NCBI GenBank assembly: GCA_007833815.1
Contig: CP033464.1
Location: 3,342,001-3,406,000, forward strand
Reading direction: 5' to 3'
Source of the DNA: Brevibacillus laterosporus
GTDB taxonomy: Bacteria > Bacillota > Bacilli > Brevibacillales > Brevibacillaceae
Length of the DNA stretch: 64,000 nt
Position numbers and translations under genes: made by a program
Part shown: one piece after another, positions 25,554 to 35,600 of the stretch
Position numbering within the stretch: position 1 is the stretch's first letter
Layout: every line of letters begins with the position of its first letter
The notes under the pieces: model-generated
Databases searched by the model: none
What the model saw: the letters and a program-made list of their open reading frames with translations, nothing else
What the model was told of the DNA's origin: nothing

Positions 25554-28500
25554 ATGTTATCCATCTTACATCTTTATTCTCATGGTTATTTGGCAATTCC
25601 AGTACTTTTATCTTGTAAAAAACGTGGGTTATTTCATCTTTTACAACAAAGTCAATGTACTCCGTTTAAGCAAATTGTTCGTGAGCTGGATGCTAATAGT
25701 GGTCACTTACGCAGTGCTCTCCACATGTTAGAGTCTCTACAAATAGTGAGTCGAAACAGCGAAGATGCTTATGCTTTACTGACAGGATGGAATGTGGTAG
25801 AAAAAATTCCGGAAGAAATCGTGGAGCTATTCGATTTCCCGATGAAGGCATACGTAAAAAAATCCCAGAGAAAACATCGTCTTCAAAAATGGATTGAGCT
25901 TTCTGCTAAACAATGGAATATAGACAATGTGATGTATTCACACTTTCTAGACGGGATGTTGATGATTCCTTTGCTTTTTTCGTTGAAGGAACACGAATTA
26001 GTTATGCAGTCTTCTTCTCAGCAAAAAGAATTCATGTTTTCTAATCTTTCTGGTATAGCTAAGCAAGAAGTTACTCAGCTCTTCCTGCAAAAAAATTGGT
26101 TGGATCAAGGAAGTTTGACAGAAGCAGGAATGTATATGATGGACAGAATTTTCAATACTGCCATTATTTATTCTTACCGTCCTATGATAAAAAACATAGA
26201 TCAACTACTATTTGGAGATTGCCAAGCTGTTTTTGATAGGGATGTTCAAGAGCATGAATCACATATTGATCGCACACTAAATGTGATTGGCTGCGGATTT
26301 CAGCATGAAAAATACTTTAAAGATATGGAGCAAATGATCGTATCCATTTTTAATAGAGATTCGCTGGAGGAGCAACCGAAATATATAGCAGATATGGGCT
26401 GTGGGGATGGATCGCTACTAAAAAAAATATACGAGATTATTAAAATGAAGTCATTGAGAGGTCAACTATTAGATCAATACCCCCTTACGTTAATTGGGAT
26501 TGATTACAATGAAAAATCTCTAATAGAAACGGCTGTAACACTGTGTGACATCGATCATGTATTGCTAAAAGGGGATATCGGAAATCCTGACGAGCTTATT
26601 ACAAGCTTAGAAAAAATAGGAATTACTGATACAGAAAATATTTTACATGTGCGGTCGTTCCTTGATCATGATCGACCTTTCATTGCACCAAAAGAAGCGG
26701 ATGAAGTAAATTCCTTTCATTCCATTCCAACAGAAACGGTGTTTGTAGATGAAAATGGACATGAACGTTCTTCCAAACTAGTTATGAAAAATCTGGTGGA
26801 ACACTTACAGCTTTGGTCAAACGTAGTAAATAAGCATGGTTTAATCCTTTTAGAAGTGCATTGTTTGGAGCCGAAAACAATTAATCAGTATATTGATAAA
26901 TGTGAAGGCTTACATTTTGATGCTGTTCATAGATTCTCTCAACAATTGTTAGTAGAAGCAGATACTTTTATGTTAGCAGCCGCAGAGGCAGGATTGTTTC
27001 CTCATAAACAATATTTTCGTAAATACCCAAAATCCATGTCTTTTGCGCGTATCACTTTAAATTACTTTGAACCCAGAGAATACAGGATTAGAATGGCACA
27101 TGAAAAAGATATACCTGTATTAAGGCAGCTTGAGTTGCAATGCTGGGGTGAGGCTTTAGGTGCTTCTTCTGGAAGTATTTTACATAGAATAAGGAATTAT
27201 CCAGAAGGGCAACTTGTCTTAGAAATAGACAATAGGGTAGTTGGCGTTATGTATTCTCAAAAGATCAGGGGTCTACAGGATATAAAGTTAGCTCAAACCA
27301 ATACTGTTGAACAGCTCCATCATAATGAGGGTACTATTATTCAATTGTTAGCAATTAATGTCTTACCAGAAATGCAAGATCGTAATCTGGGAGATCAGCT
27401 TTTGGAATTTATGCTACAACGTTGCAGTTTGATTAGCGGGGTCCGGTCTGTCATAGGTATTACTAGATGTAAGGATTATCACCGGCATAGAACAGTAAGT
27501 ATGGATAAATATATCAATTTTCGTAATCAGAATAATAAATTGATAGACAAAACGTTGCGATTTCATGAAATGCATGGAGCTAAGATCAGAGAATTAGTTC
27601 CGAATTATCGTCCATTAGATCATGCGAATCTTGGCTATGGAGTACTCATTGAATATGATAATTTGAATCGAGGATATTCTGAGACTCATGATAAAGCACG
27701 TAAACAAGTTAATCTTGAGAAGAATTTCAATCCTATTAAAAATGGGAATACTGACCTGACTAGGTCCATTACAGATTTTGTGTTAGATCGTATACGTTCT
27801 CTTTTAGGGGGAAATAAGGAGGATGTTCTATCGTATGTAGATCGTCCGCTAATGGAGCTTGGATTGGATTCGGGAGATTTGTTGGAATTAAATGATCAGT
27901 TAGGTACAAAATTTCAAATAGAACTCGAAGCGACATTCTTTTTTACGTACAATACCGCTAGAAAAATCATTTCGTATTTCATAGAAAAAAGCCATGATGT
28001 GCATATACATCATGAAGAAGAAGTGGCTGTTGTTTCAAATGAAGTACAAAAGATAGACGACGGTAATAGTAAGACAAATTCTAGTAAGCTAATCAAAGAA
28101 TTTGTCATGCAAGCGATCCTTGTTCTATTAAATGAACCAGAACAAGATGGTGAATTATATATCAATCGTCCGTTAATGGAACTTGGATTAGACTCAGGAG
28201 ATTTATTGGAATTAAATGACCTAGTAAGCTCAAAATTTCAAATAGAACTCGAAGCGACGTTCTTTTTTACATACAATACCGCTAGAAAAATTATCTCATA
28301 TCTTATCGAGAATACGGATGTATCAGATGAGGTATATGTAGCAGAAAAATCTGTTTTAGAAAAAGAGGCAGGTTCGAAGAGCAATTCTTATTTACAAAAG
28401 GATGATATTGCAATCATAGGTGCGTCCTGCCGTCTACCTGGTGGGGTAAGCAATCTAGAGCAATTGTGGGAATTACTAATTCACAACCGAGATGCTACTG

Positions 28501-31500
28501 GTCCAATGCCTAACCAAAGATGGAATTGGCCGGATACTATTTATCCTGATTCGGAGCATAAAGGAATAAATCAAGGAGGTTTCTTAGATCAAATTGCTGA
28601 ATTTGATCCTCTATTTTTTAGAATCTCTCCCACAGAAGCAGAGCTCTTGGACCCTCAACAACGATTACTAATGGAATTGAGCTGGGAGTGTATTGAGGGA
28701 GCTAATTATTCTGCTACAGCAATTTCAGGAAGTAATACAGGTGTATTTATTGGAGCAAGTGGCTCAGATTATAGCAAACTTTTGGATCGTCATAGCGATG
28801 ATGTTCAAGCTAAATATGGAATAGGTACATCAATGGCGATTCTACCTAATCGAATCTCTTATTTTTATAATTTTCATGGTCCTAGTCTTCAAATAGATAC
28901 GGCTTGTTCAAGTTCTTTGGTTGCCGTTCATCAAGCTGTGAGATCTTTGCAATCAGGAGAATGTGTGCAAGCTTTAGTAGGCGGGGTTCACCTTATGTGT
29001 CACCCTGCTAACAGTATTGCCTACTATAAAGCTGGGATGCTTTCCAAGGATGGAAAATGCAAAACCTTTGATAAAGATGCCGGTGGGTATGTCCGTGGAG
29101 AAGGTGGAGTAGTTTTACTGTTAAAACCTGTAAAACAGGCAGAACGCGATGGTGATTCAATCTTAGCTGTCATCAAAGGAACCGCTATTAATCATGGTGG
29201 TCAAGCAAATGGATTAACTGTACCCAATCCAGAAAAGCAAGCTACCTTAATCAAGGAGGCTTTCCTCTCAGCTAATATTGAACCCGAATCAGTAGGTTAT
29301 ATTGAAGCTCATGGTACAGGTACTCCCTTAGGTGATCCTATTGAAATCGCAGCGTTGAAAGAAGCGTTTTTAGAGCTTTCGAAACAAAATGACAACAGAG
29401 GGGAACCTTATTGTGGATTAGGTTCTATTAAAACAAATATTGGACACTTGGAAGCTGCTGCAGGATTGGCAGGGTTGGTAAAAGTCTTAGTAAGTTTGCG
29501 CCATCGAATGATACCTGCTTCCTTACATTTTCATGAATTAAACCCTCATATGTCTATTGATAATTCTCCATTTTATATTGTTAACAGGAATCGAGACTGG
29601 ATTCCACCGTATAAAGGAGGATTACGTCGCGCTGGAATTAGCAGTTTTGGCTCTGGGGGTTCAAATGCTCATATTGTCATTGAAGAGCATCCTTCTACTG
29701 ATAAGGTAGCTCTACATAATAGAACCAAGAGTAACAACCCAGTAATGATCGTGTTATCGGCTAAAAACGAAGAGCGTTTACAAGAATATGCAAAGCAATT
29801 AATAACAGCAATCGAAAAGCAAAACCTTACAGATTGTAATCTCGCAGATATGGCCTATACGCTTCATGTTGGTAGAGAGGCAATGGAAGAAAGATATGCT
29901 ACGGTAATATGTCATATTAATGAATTAAAAAAATCCTTGACCGATTACCTTGAAAATAACGGTATGATGAAAAACTATTGTCGAGGAAATGTGAATAAGA
30001 GTAATTCTATTACTAGTTTGCCAATTGAGCATGAAGAAGAGAATGAAATGATTAATCACTTCATTAAAAAGAATGATTTACACCAACTAGCTTATTTATG
30101 GGTTTCGGGGCTAGATATAGATTGGAAGATATTGTATAAATCAGGAACGGCGAATCAAATTTCACTTCCAACCTACCCGTTTGCTAGAGAGCGTTATTGG
30201 ATATCAGAGGTAGAAACCAGTTCTTTCATCAACAAGGCAAAGAAAACAACTGTAGGATCAATACATGCGATTCATCCGTTGTTGCAACAAAATACGTCGT
30301 ATTTATCTACCGTACGCTTTCGTTCTATTTTTACTGGCAAGGAGTTTTTTTTAGAAGATCATGTTGTCCAAGGTTGTAAAGTTCTACCGGGTGTAGCCCA
30401 TTTGGAGATGGCACGCATTGCAGTGGAGCAAGCACTGGGAAATATGGAACATAATCTGGGCGGCTTTCAACTTCACAACGTTGTTTGGAAAAAGCCTATC
30501 CTCTTAGAAGAGCAACCAATACAAGTGCATATTCGAGTGTTTTCAGCAAATCATGGTGAGATAAACTATGAGATTTATAGTGAAGAGATACCAGGTAGTG
30601 GTCATACTGTCGTGTATAGTCAGGGATTTGCAGTACGTAGGGAAGCAAGGCAAGCGATAGCCCTGGATGTACCCACTCTACAATCTATATGTAAGCAAGG
30701 CGTGTTGACAGCTAGAGAGTGTTATCAAGCATTCAACAAAATCGGGCTTACTTATGGAGAAAGTCATCAGGGAATACAACACGTGTATGTGGGCAAAGAT
30801 CAAGTATTGGCAGAGCTGGTCTTGCCATCTTGCTTAGTCGATACGCAAGAACAATATGTTCTACACCCGAGTGTAATGGACGCTGCGTTACAGGCAGCTC
30901 TTATATTCCAGATGCAATCACTTATATCCTACAACACGTCAATAAAACCATCGTTACCGTTCGCTTTGGAATCGATAGAAATGATTCGACCGCATACATC
31001 CAAAATGTGGGCGCACGTCCGATATAGTGAAGATTATATCGTCGGAAATGAGACTCATAAGTATGATATTGATCTATGTGACGACAGTGGCGCAGTTTGT
31101 GTACGGATGTTTGGATTTTCGGCTAGGGTACTAGAAGGAACTGTTCCATCCGATTGCTCTACTCATTCTCTATCGAAAGAAGCCATGATTACACCACCAT
31201 TTGAAACCATGATGGTAGCCCCCATTTGGGAACCAATCAGTTCTGAAAAAGGACAAAGAGTTCCTTCCATAGATGAGAACCTGGTCATTGTTGGGGGCAA
31301 TGAAACAAGCTGGACTGAGGTAAGAAAACAATATCCAGAAGCTCGTGTACTAGCGATTCAAAGTGGTAATACGGTAGATGAGATCATTCAGGAAATGACA
31401 CAACAAGGTCCGATCGATCATATTTTGTGGATTGCACCAGTAGAGGGACTATCATCAGTAACAGATAATGCTGTCATAGAAGGGCAAGAAGCAGGTGTGA

Positions 31501-32588
31501 TCTACCTATTTAAACTTATTAAAAGTCTGCTAGCTCTTGGATACGATAGCAGACAACTAGGCTGGACTGTGATAACAACACAAGCACAACCCATTCATAA
31601 ATACGATGAAGTAAATCCTACCCATGCAAGTGTTCATGGACTTATGGGGACGTTGGCAAAGGAATATACGAATTGGAACATCAGAGTCATCGATCTAGAG
31701 TCAACTGCTTCATGGCCAAGGATGGATTGGTTTACCTTACCGATTCATGCGGAAGGAAACCCATACGTCTACCGAGAGCAGCAATGGCATCGTCTGGAGC
31801 TTGTGCCTGTGACGTATAGCCAGCAGGACGAAACGATGTATAAGAACGGAGGCGTATATGTCGTTATTGGCGGAGCTGGAGGGCTTGGGGAAGTATGGAG
31901 TGAATACGTCATTCGCAGGTACGAGGCCAAGGTGATTTGGATAGGAAGAAGGGAAATGGATGCTGATATCCAAGCGAAGATAGATCGACTAGCATCGATA
32001 GGACCCGCCCCTCGTTACATCATGGCGGATGCAACCGACCAAGAAGAGTTGTATCGAGCTTATGAAGAAATCAAACAGCAATATGGTGAGCTTCATGGAG
32101 TTGTACATTCTGCTATCGTTCTGCTGGACAAGAGTCTAGCCAATATGGATGAGGAAAGATTTCGGGCAGGACTCGGTGTCAAAGTAGAGGTGAGTGTGAA
32201 TATAGCGGAAGTATTCCAGCATGAGCCTCTTGATTTTGTTTTATTTTTCTCCTCGATGAATTCGTTTGTAAAAGCTGCGGGACAGAGCAACTATGTAGCG
32301 GGATGTACGTTTAAAGATGCCTTTGCAAGCCAGTTAGCCATAGAATGGCCATGTGCCGTGAAAGTCATGAACTGGGGGTATTGGGGAACGGTAGGAACAG
32401 TGGCGTCGGAAGAATACCAGAAACGGATGCACAAAAGAGGAATTGGTTCCATTGAGCCTCCAGAAGCGATGGAAGCAGTAGAAGCCCTTTTGACAGGCCC
32501 GATGAACCAATTGGCGTTCGCTAAAATGACAACATCTTCTACTTGGATAGATGTAAATAGAAGAAAAATGATTACCATTTATCAATGA
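25554..32588 (+). CDS. PKS protein 1: MT-GNAT-ACP-ACP-KS-DH-KR (loading module plus start of module 1)
   Basis: 2344 residues. Residues 1 to about 500 are a methyltransferase-like region with the SAM motif ADMGCGDGSLLKK (about 280-290). A GNAT domain follows (about 509-725) with ILHRIRNYPEGQLVLE, RNLGDQLLEFM and RFHEMHGAKIRELVPNYRP. Two nearly identical ACPs have Ser773 and Ser881 (both GLDSGDLLELND). KS1 (about 950-1390) has Cys1118 in DTACSSS and both catalytic His. The DH (about 1565-1860) is intact, with His1603 in EDHVVQGCKVLPG and Asp in HPSVMDAALQ. The KR fills the C-terminus (GGAGGLGEVW, SNYVAGC). There is no ACP after the KR; module 1 continues in the next protein. The MT-GNAT-ACP start resembles SxtA, GphF and AprA. 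Confidence 0.92.
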   Translation: MLSILHLYSHGYLAIPVLLSCKKRGLFHLLQQSQCTPFKQIVRELDANSGHLRSALHMLESLQIVSRNSEDAYALLTGWNVVEKIPEEIVELFDFPMKAYVKKSQRKHRLQKWIELSAKQWNIDNVMYSHFLDGMLMIPLLFSLKEHELVMQSSSQQKEFMFSNLSGIAKQEVTQLFLQKNWLDQGSLTEAGMYMMDRIFNTAIIYSYRPMIKNIDQLLFGDCQAVFDRDVQEHESHIDRTLNVIGCGFQHEKYFKDMEQMIVSIFNRDSLEEQPKYIADMGCGDGSLLKKIYEIIKMKSLRGQLLDQYPLTLIGIDYNEKSLIETAVTLCDIDHVLLKGDIGNPDELITSLEKIGITDTENILHVRSFLDHDRPFIAPKEADEVNSFHSIPTETVFVDENGHERSSKLVMKNLVEHLQLWSNVVNKHGLILLEVHCLEPKTINQYIDKCEGLHFDAVHRFSQQLLVEADTFMLAAAEAGLFPHKQYFRKYPKSMSFARITLNYFEPREYRIRMAHEKDIPVLRQLELQCWGEALGASSGSILHRIRNYPEGQLVLEIDNRVVGVMYSQKIRGLQDIKLAQTNTVEQLHHNEGTIIQLLAINVLPEMQDRNLGDQLLEFMLQRCSLISGVRSVIGITRCKDYHRHRTVSMDKYINFRNQNNKLIDKTLRFHEMHGAKIRELVPNYRPLDHANLGYGVLIEYDNLNRGYSETHDKARKQVNLEKNFNPIKNGNTDLTRSITDFVLDRIRSLLGGNKEDVLSYVDRPLMELGLDSGDLLELNDQLGTKFQIELEATFFFTYNTARKIISYFIEKSHDVHIHHEEEVAVVSNEVQKIDDGNSKTNSSKLIKEFVMQAILVLLNEPEQDGELYINRPLMELGLDSGDLLELNDLVSSKFQIELEATFFFTYNTARKIISYLIENTDVSDEVYVAEKSVLEKEAGSKSNSYLQKDDIAIIGASCRLPGGVSNLEQLWELLIHNRDATGPMPNQRWNWPDTIYPDSEHKGINQGGFLDQIAEFDPLFFRISPTEAELLDPQQRLLMELSWECIEGANYSATAISGSNTGVFIGASGSDYSKLLDRHSDDVQAKYGIGTSMAILPNRISYFYNFHGPSLQIDTACSSSLVAVHQAVRSLQSGECVQALVGGVHLMCHPANSIAYYKAGMLSKDGKCKTFDKDAGGYVRGEGGVVLLLKPVKQAERDGDSILAVIKGTAINHGGQANGLTVPNPEKQATLIKEAFLSANIEPESVGYIEAHGTGTPLGDPIEIAALKEAFLELSKQNDNRGEPYCGLGSIKTNIGHLEAAAGLAGLVKVLVSLRHRMIPASLHFHELNPHMSIDNSPFYIVNRNRDWIPPYKGGLRRAGISSFGSGGSNAHIVIEEHPSTDKVALHNRTKSNNPVMIVLSAKNEERLQEYAKQLITAIEKQNLTDCNLADMAYTLHVGREAMEERYATVICHINELKKSLTDYLENNGMMKNYCRGNVNKSNSITSLPIEHEEENEMINHFIKKNDLHQLAYLWVSGLDIDWKILYKSGTANQISLPTYPFARERYWISEVETSSFINKAKKTTVGSIHAIHPLLQQNTSYLSTVRFRSIFTGKEFFLEDHVVQGCKVLPGVAHLEMARIAVEQALGNMEHNLGGFQLHNVVWKKPILLEEQPIQVHIRVFSANHGEINYEIYSEEIPGSGHTVVYSQGFAVRREARQAIALDVPTLQSICKQGVLTARECYQAFNKIGLTYGESHQGIQHVYVGKDQVLAELVLPSCLVDTQEQYVLHPSVMDAALQAALIFQMQSLISYNTSIKPSLPFALESIEMIRPHTSKMWAHVRYSEDYIVGNETHKYDIDLCDDSGAVCVRMFGFSARVLEGTVPSDCSTHSLSKEAMITPPFETMMVAPIWEPISSEKGQRVPSIDENLVIVGGNETSWTEVRKQYPEARVLAIQSGNTVDEIIQEMTQQGPIDHILWIAPVEGLSSVTDNAVIEGQEAGVIYLFKLIKSLLALGYDSRQLGWTVITTQAQPIHKYDEVNPTHASVHGLMGTLAKEYTNWNIRVIDLESTASWPRMDWFTLPIHAEGNPYVYREQQWHRLELVPVTYSQQDETMYKNGGVYVVIGGAGGLGEVWSEYVIRRYEAKVIWIGRREMDADIQAKIDRLASIGPAPRYIMADATDQEELYRAYEEIKQQYGELHGVVHSAIVLLDKSLANMDEERFRAGLGVKVEVSVNIAEVFQHEPLDFVLFFSSMNSFVKAAGQSNYVAGCTFKDAFASQLAIEWPCAVKVMNWGYWGTVGTVASEEYQKRMHKRGIGSIEPPEAMEAVEALLTGPMNQLAFAKMTTSSTWIDVNRRKMITIYQ
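31371..32558 (+). repeat. Direct repeat copy 1 (KR coding region)
   Basis: About 1,188 bases of the KR region of PKS protein 1 reappear without gaps at 37417-38604 in PKS protein 2. I count roughly 20 differences, or about 98 percent identity. The sequences diverge abruptly on both sides. Confidence 0.9.
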
Positions 32589-32631
32589 AATAATTCGTAT
32601 TTGTCAGAAATAAATCATTGGAGAGATAAAA

Positions 32632-35600
32632 ATGAAAAATGATGACCAATTCGATTATGTGACCAAACAATTAAAAGATATGGATGAGCTTCTTACCAAA
32701 TTGTTGTGGGAACAATGTAGAAGGATGGGGATGTTTGTACCTCATTCCTTCGATTCAACAAACATCATAACAACAATGGGAATCATTGATTTATATAAAA
32801 AATGGTTAGATGAGACGATAACTATATTCACCAAGAATGGGTATTTGTCATTTGACGGAGAAAAGTATACGGTCATGAAAAATATTCCTATAGAAATGAC
32901 CGACTCATGGAAGGAGTGGGAACAACGAAAAAAGGAATGGTTAGAAGATGGTAATTTAAAATCTCAAGTTGTATTAGTAGAGACGATGCTAGGTGAGCTA
33001 CCTGAGATACTTACAGGAAAACGACTCGCCACGGATGCTATGTTCCCTCATTCTTCTATGACTTTGGTAGAAGGGGTATATAAAAATAATCTTCTTGCAG
33101 ACTATTTTAATGAAGTACTTGCCGAAAAGGTGGTTGCTTTTGTTCAGGAGCGAAGTAGTCAATCGGCCAGTACCAATAAACAAATTCGAATTTTGGAAAT
33201 TGGAGCCGGAACGGGGGGGACTAGTTCTAAAGTCCTTCCTAAACTGAAACCTTATCAATCGAATATAAAAGAATATTGTTATACGGACCTTTCTTTAGCT
33301 TTTCTAAGGCATGGAGAGAATGAATATGGTTCCGACTATCCCTTTTTAACATACAAAATTTTTAATATTGAACAACCCGTTGCCAATCAATCTATTGATC
33401 CTAATGGCTATGATCTAGTCATTGCAACAAACGTAGTGCATGCTACGAAAAATATACGACATGCTCTACGTAATGTAAAAGCAGCGATGAAGAACAATGG
33501 TTTATTGCTATTAAATGAGTTAGCAGATAGCTCGGTTTTCACACATCTCACCTTTGGTTTTTTACAAGGCTGGTGGATGTATGAAGATACAGCACTGCGT
33601 ATTCAAGGTTGTCCAGGATTATATCCGGATAAGTGGACAAAGGTATTAAAATCTGAAGGATTCCATTCCATTACCTTCCCAGTAGATGTAGAAAACGACT
33701 TTAAACAACAAATTATCTGTGCGAAGAGTGATGGAATTACACTGCAAACACAAGAAACTAATCCTTGTGTAGCTGCAGTAGATAACAGTCAAGATGTGGG
33801 GAAAACGCAATTTGCTCCTAGTGAACATCATCAAAATGGGCCTGCAATGAAAAGTAAGGGAGCCATGATTAATCACATCGATGTAACAGATCAAATGGTC
33901 GAGGACCATCTTACACATATAATCAGGGAAAGCATTTGTGAAGAATTGAAGATGAATGAGGCAATGATTCAAAATGATCGGAGTTTTTCAGAGTATGGTG
34001 TAGATTCAATTATCGCTATTCAACTCATTCAACTCATTAATAAAAGATGTCATACAAGGCTACAAACCACTGTAGTGTTTGATTACAATAACGTAAATCA
34101 ATTGGTTCATTACATGATAAAAGAATATAGACCAACGTTAGTAGCTCTCTTGGAAGAAAAAACGCCAGTAGATGTCTCGAGCTCATCCATGTTGAAAAAA
34201 ACAGAAGCAACTCAAACCGGCCCACAAAAAAATAAATCTGCTAACGAAAAAGGTCTCAAAGACAGAGATTCATTGAAAGCAGCAATTGATCAATCGTCAC
34301 TACATTCGTCCCTAGTAAAGAATCGAGCTACGTTTCATAAAGTACTCATTGAAACACCTGGTAGCACAGAGGATATTCAGATTGTAGAGTCGGACATTCC
34401 TGAACTGAAAGTAGATGAAGTAAGAATTGCTGTTCGGGCATTTTCTTTAAATTTTGGGGATTTGCTATGTTTACAAGGTCTATATCCAACTATGCCTCCA
34501 TATCCATTTACACCTGGATTTGAGTCCAGCGGGGTTGTAGTGGAAGTAGGGAGTGCGGTAAGCTCGCTCCGTTTGGGAGATGAGGTTATTTATAGCGGCG
34601 GGGAACATTTGGCTGGACAGGCTAGCTTACTTACATGTAAGGCAGCAAATGTCTTTCCTAAGCCTTCTTCGTTATCTTTTGAGGAAGCTTGTTCATTGCC
34701 TGTTGTATCGATGACGATGATAGCTGCCTTTCGCAAAGCACAATTGAAAAAAGGCGAAAAAATTCTCATCCAAACAGCAACTGGCGGAGTTGGACTCATT
34801 GCTGTTTCGTTAGCCAAACATTATGGAGCTGAAATATATGCTACTGCAAGCTCGGAGCACAAATTAGAGTATTTAAGACAAGTAGATGTGCCACATGTCA
34901 TCAATTATGTAGAATCAGATTTTGAACAAGAAATTCATCGACTGACGAATGGAAAAGGTGTTGATGTTGTCATCAATACGTTAGCAGGAGATGCGATTCA
35001 AAAAGGTTTAGGGTGTTTAGCTAGAGGTGGTAGATATATTGAAATTGCGATGACAGCACTGAAAAGTGCTAGAACGATTGATTTATCTATCTTAAACAAT
35101 AACCAAGCTTTTTATAGCATTGATCTTAGAAAATTGGGAATAGAACAGCCTGATGTTCTTCGGGATTATTGGAACGAAATGCTTCGATTAATCAAAAACA
35201 ATATTATTCAGCCTACTATCTATAAAGTATTTTCATTTGATGACATAAAACAAGCTTATCAATGTATGGAAAATCGCGAAAATATCGGAAAAATAGTCGT
35301 ACAGATTCCAAAACGATATCAATATAAAATAGCTCCAACCGTTGAAAGAGAACCGATTGCAATCATTGGAATGAGCGGAAGATTTGCAAAGTCTAGAACA
35401 GTCCATGAGTTATGGGAGCATCTATCCAAGGGCAACGATTTGATGGAAGAAGTATCGCGTTGGGATCTTTCGAAGTATTACGAGGATGGAGTGTCTTATT
35501 GTAATCAGGGCAGCTTTGTCGATAATATTGATCAATTTGATCCGCTCTTTTTTAATATCTCAGGTGCTGAGGCTATATATATGGATCCCCAGCAGCGAAT

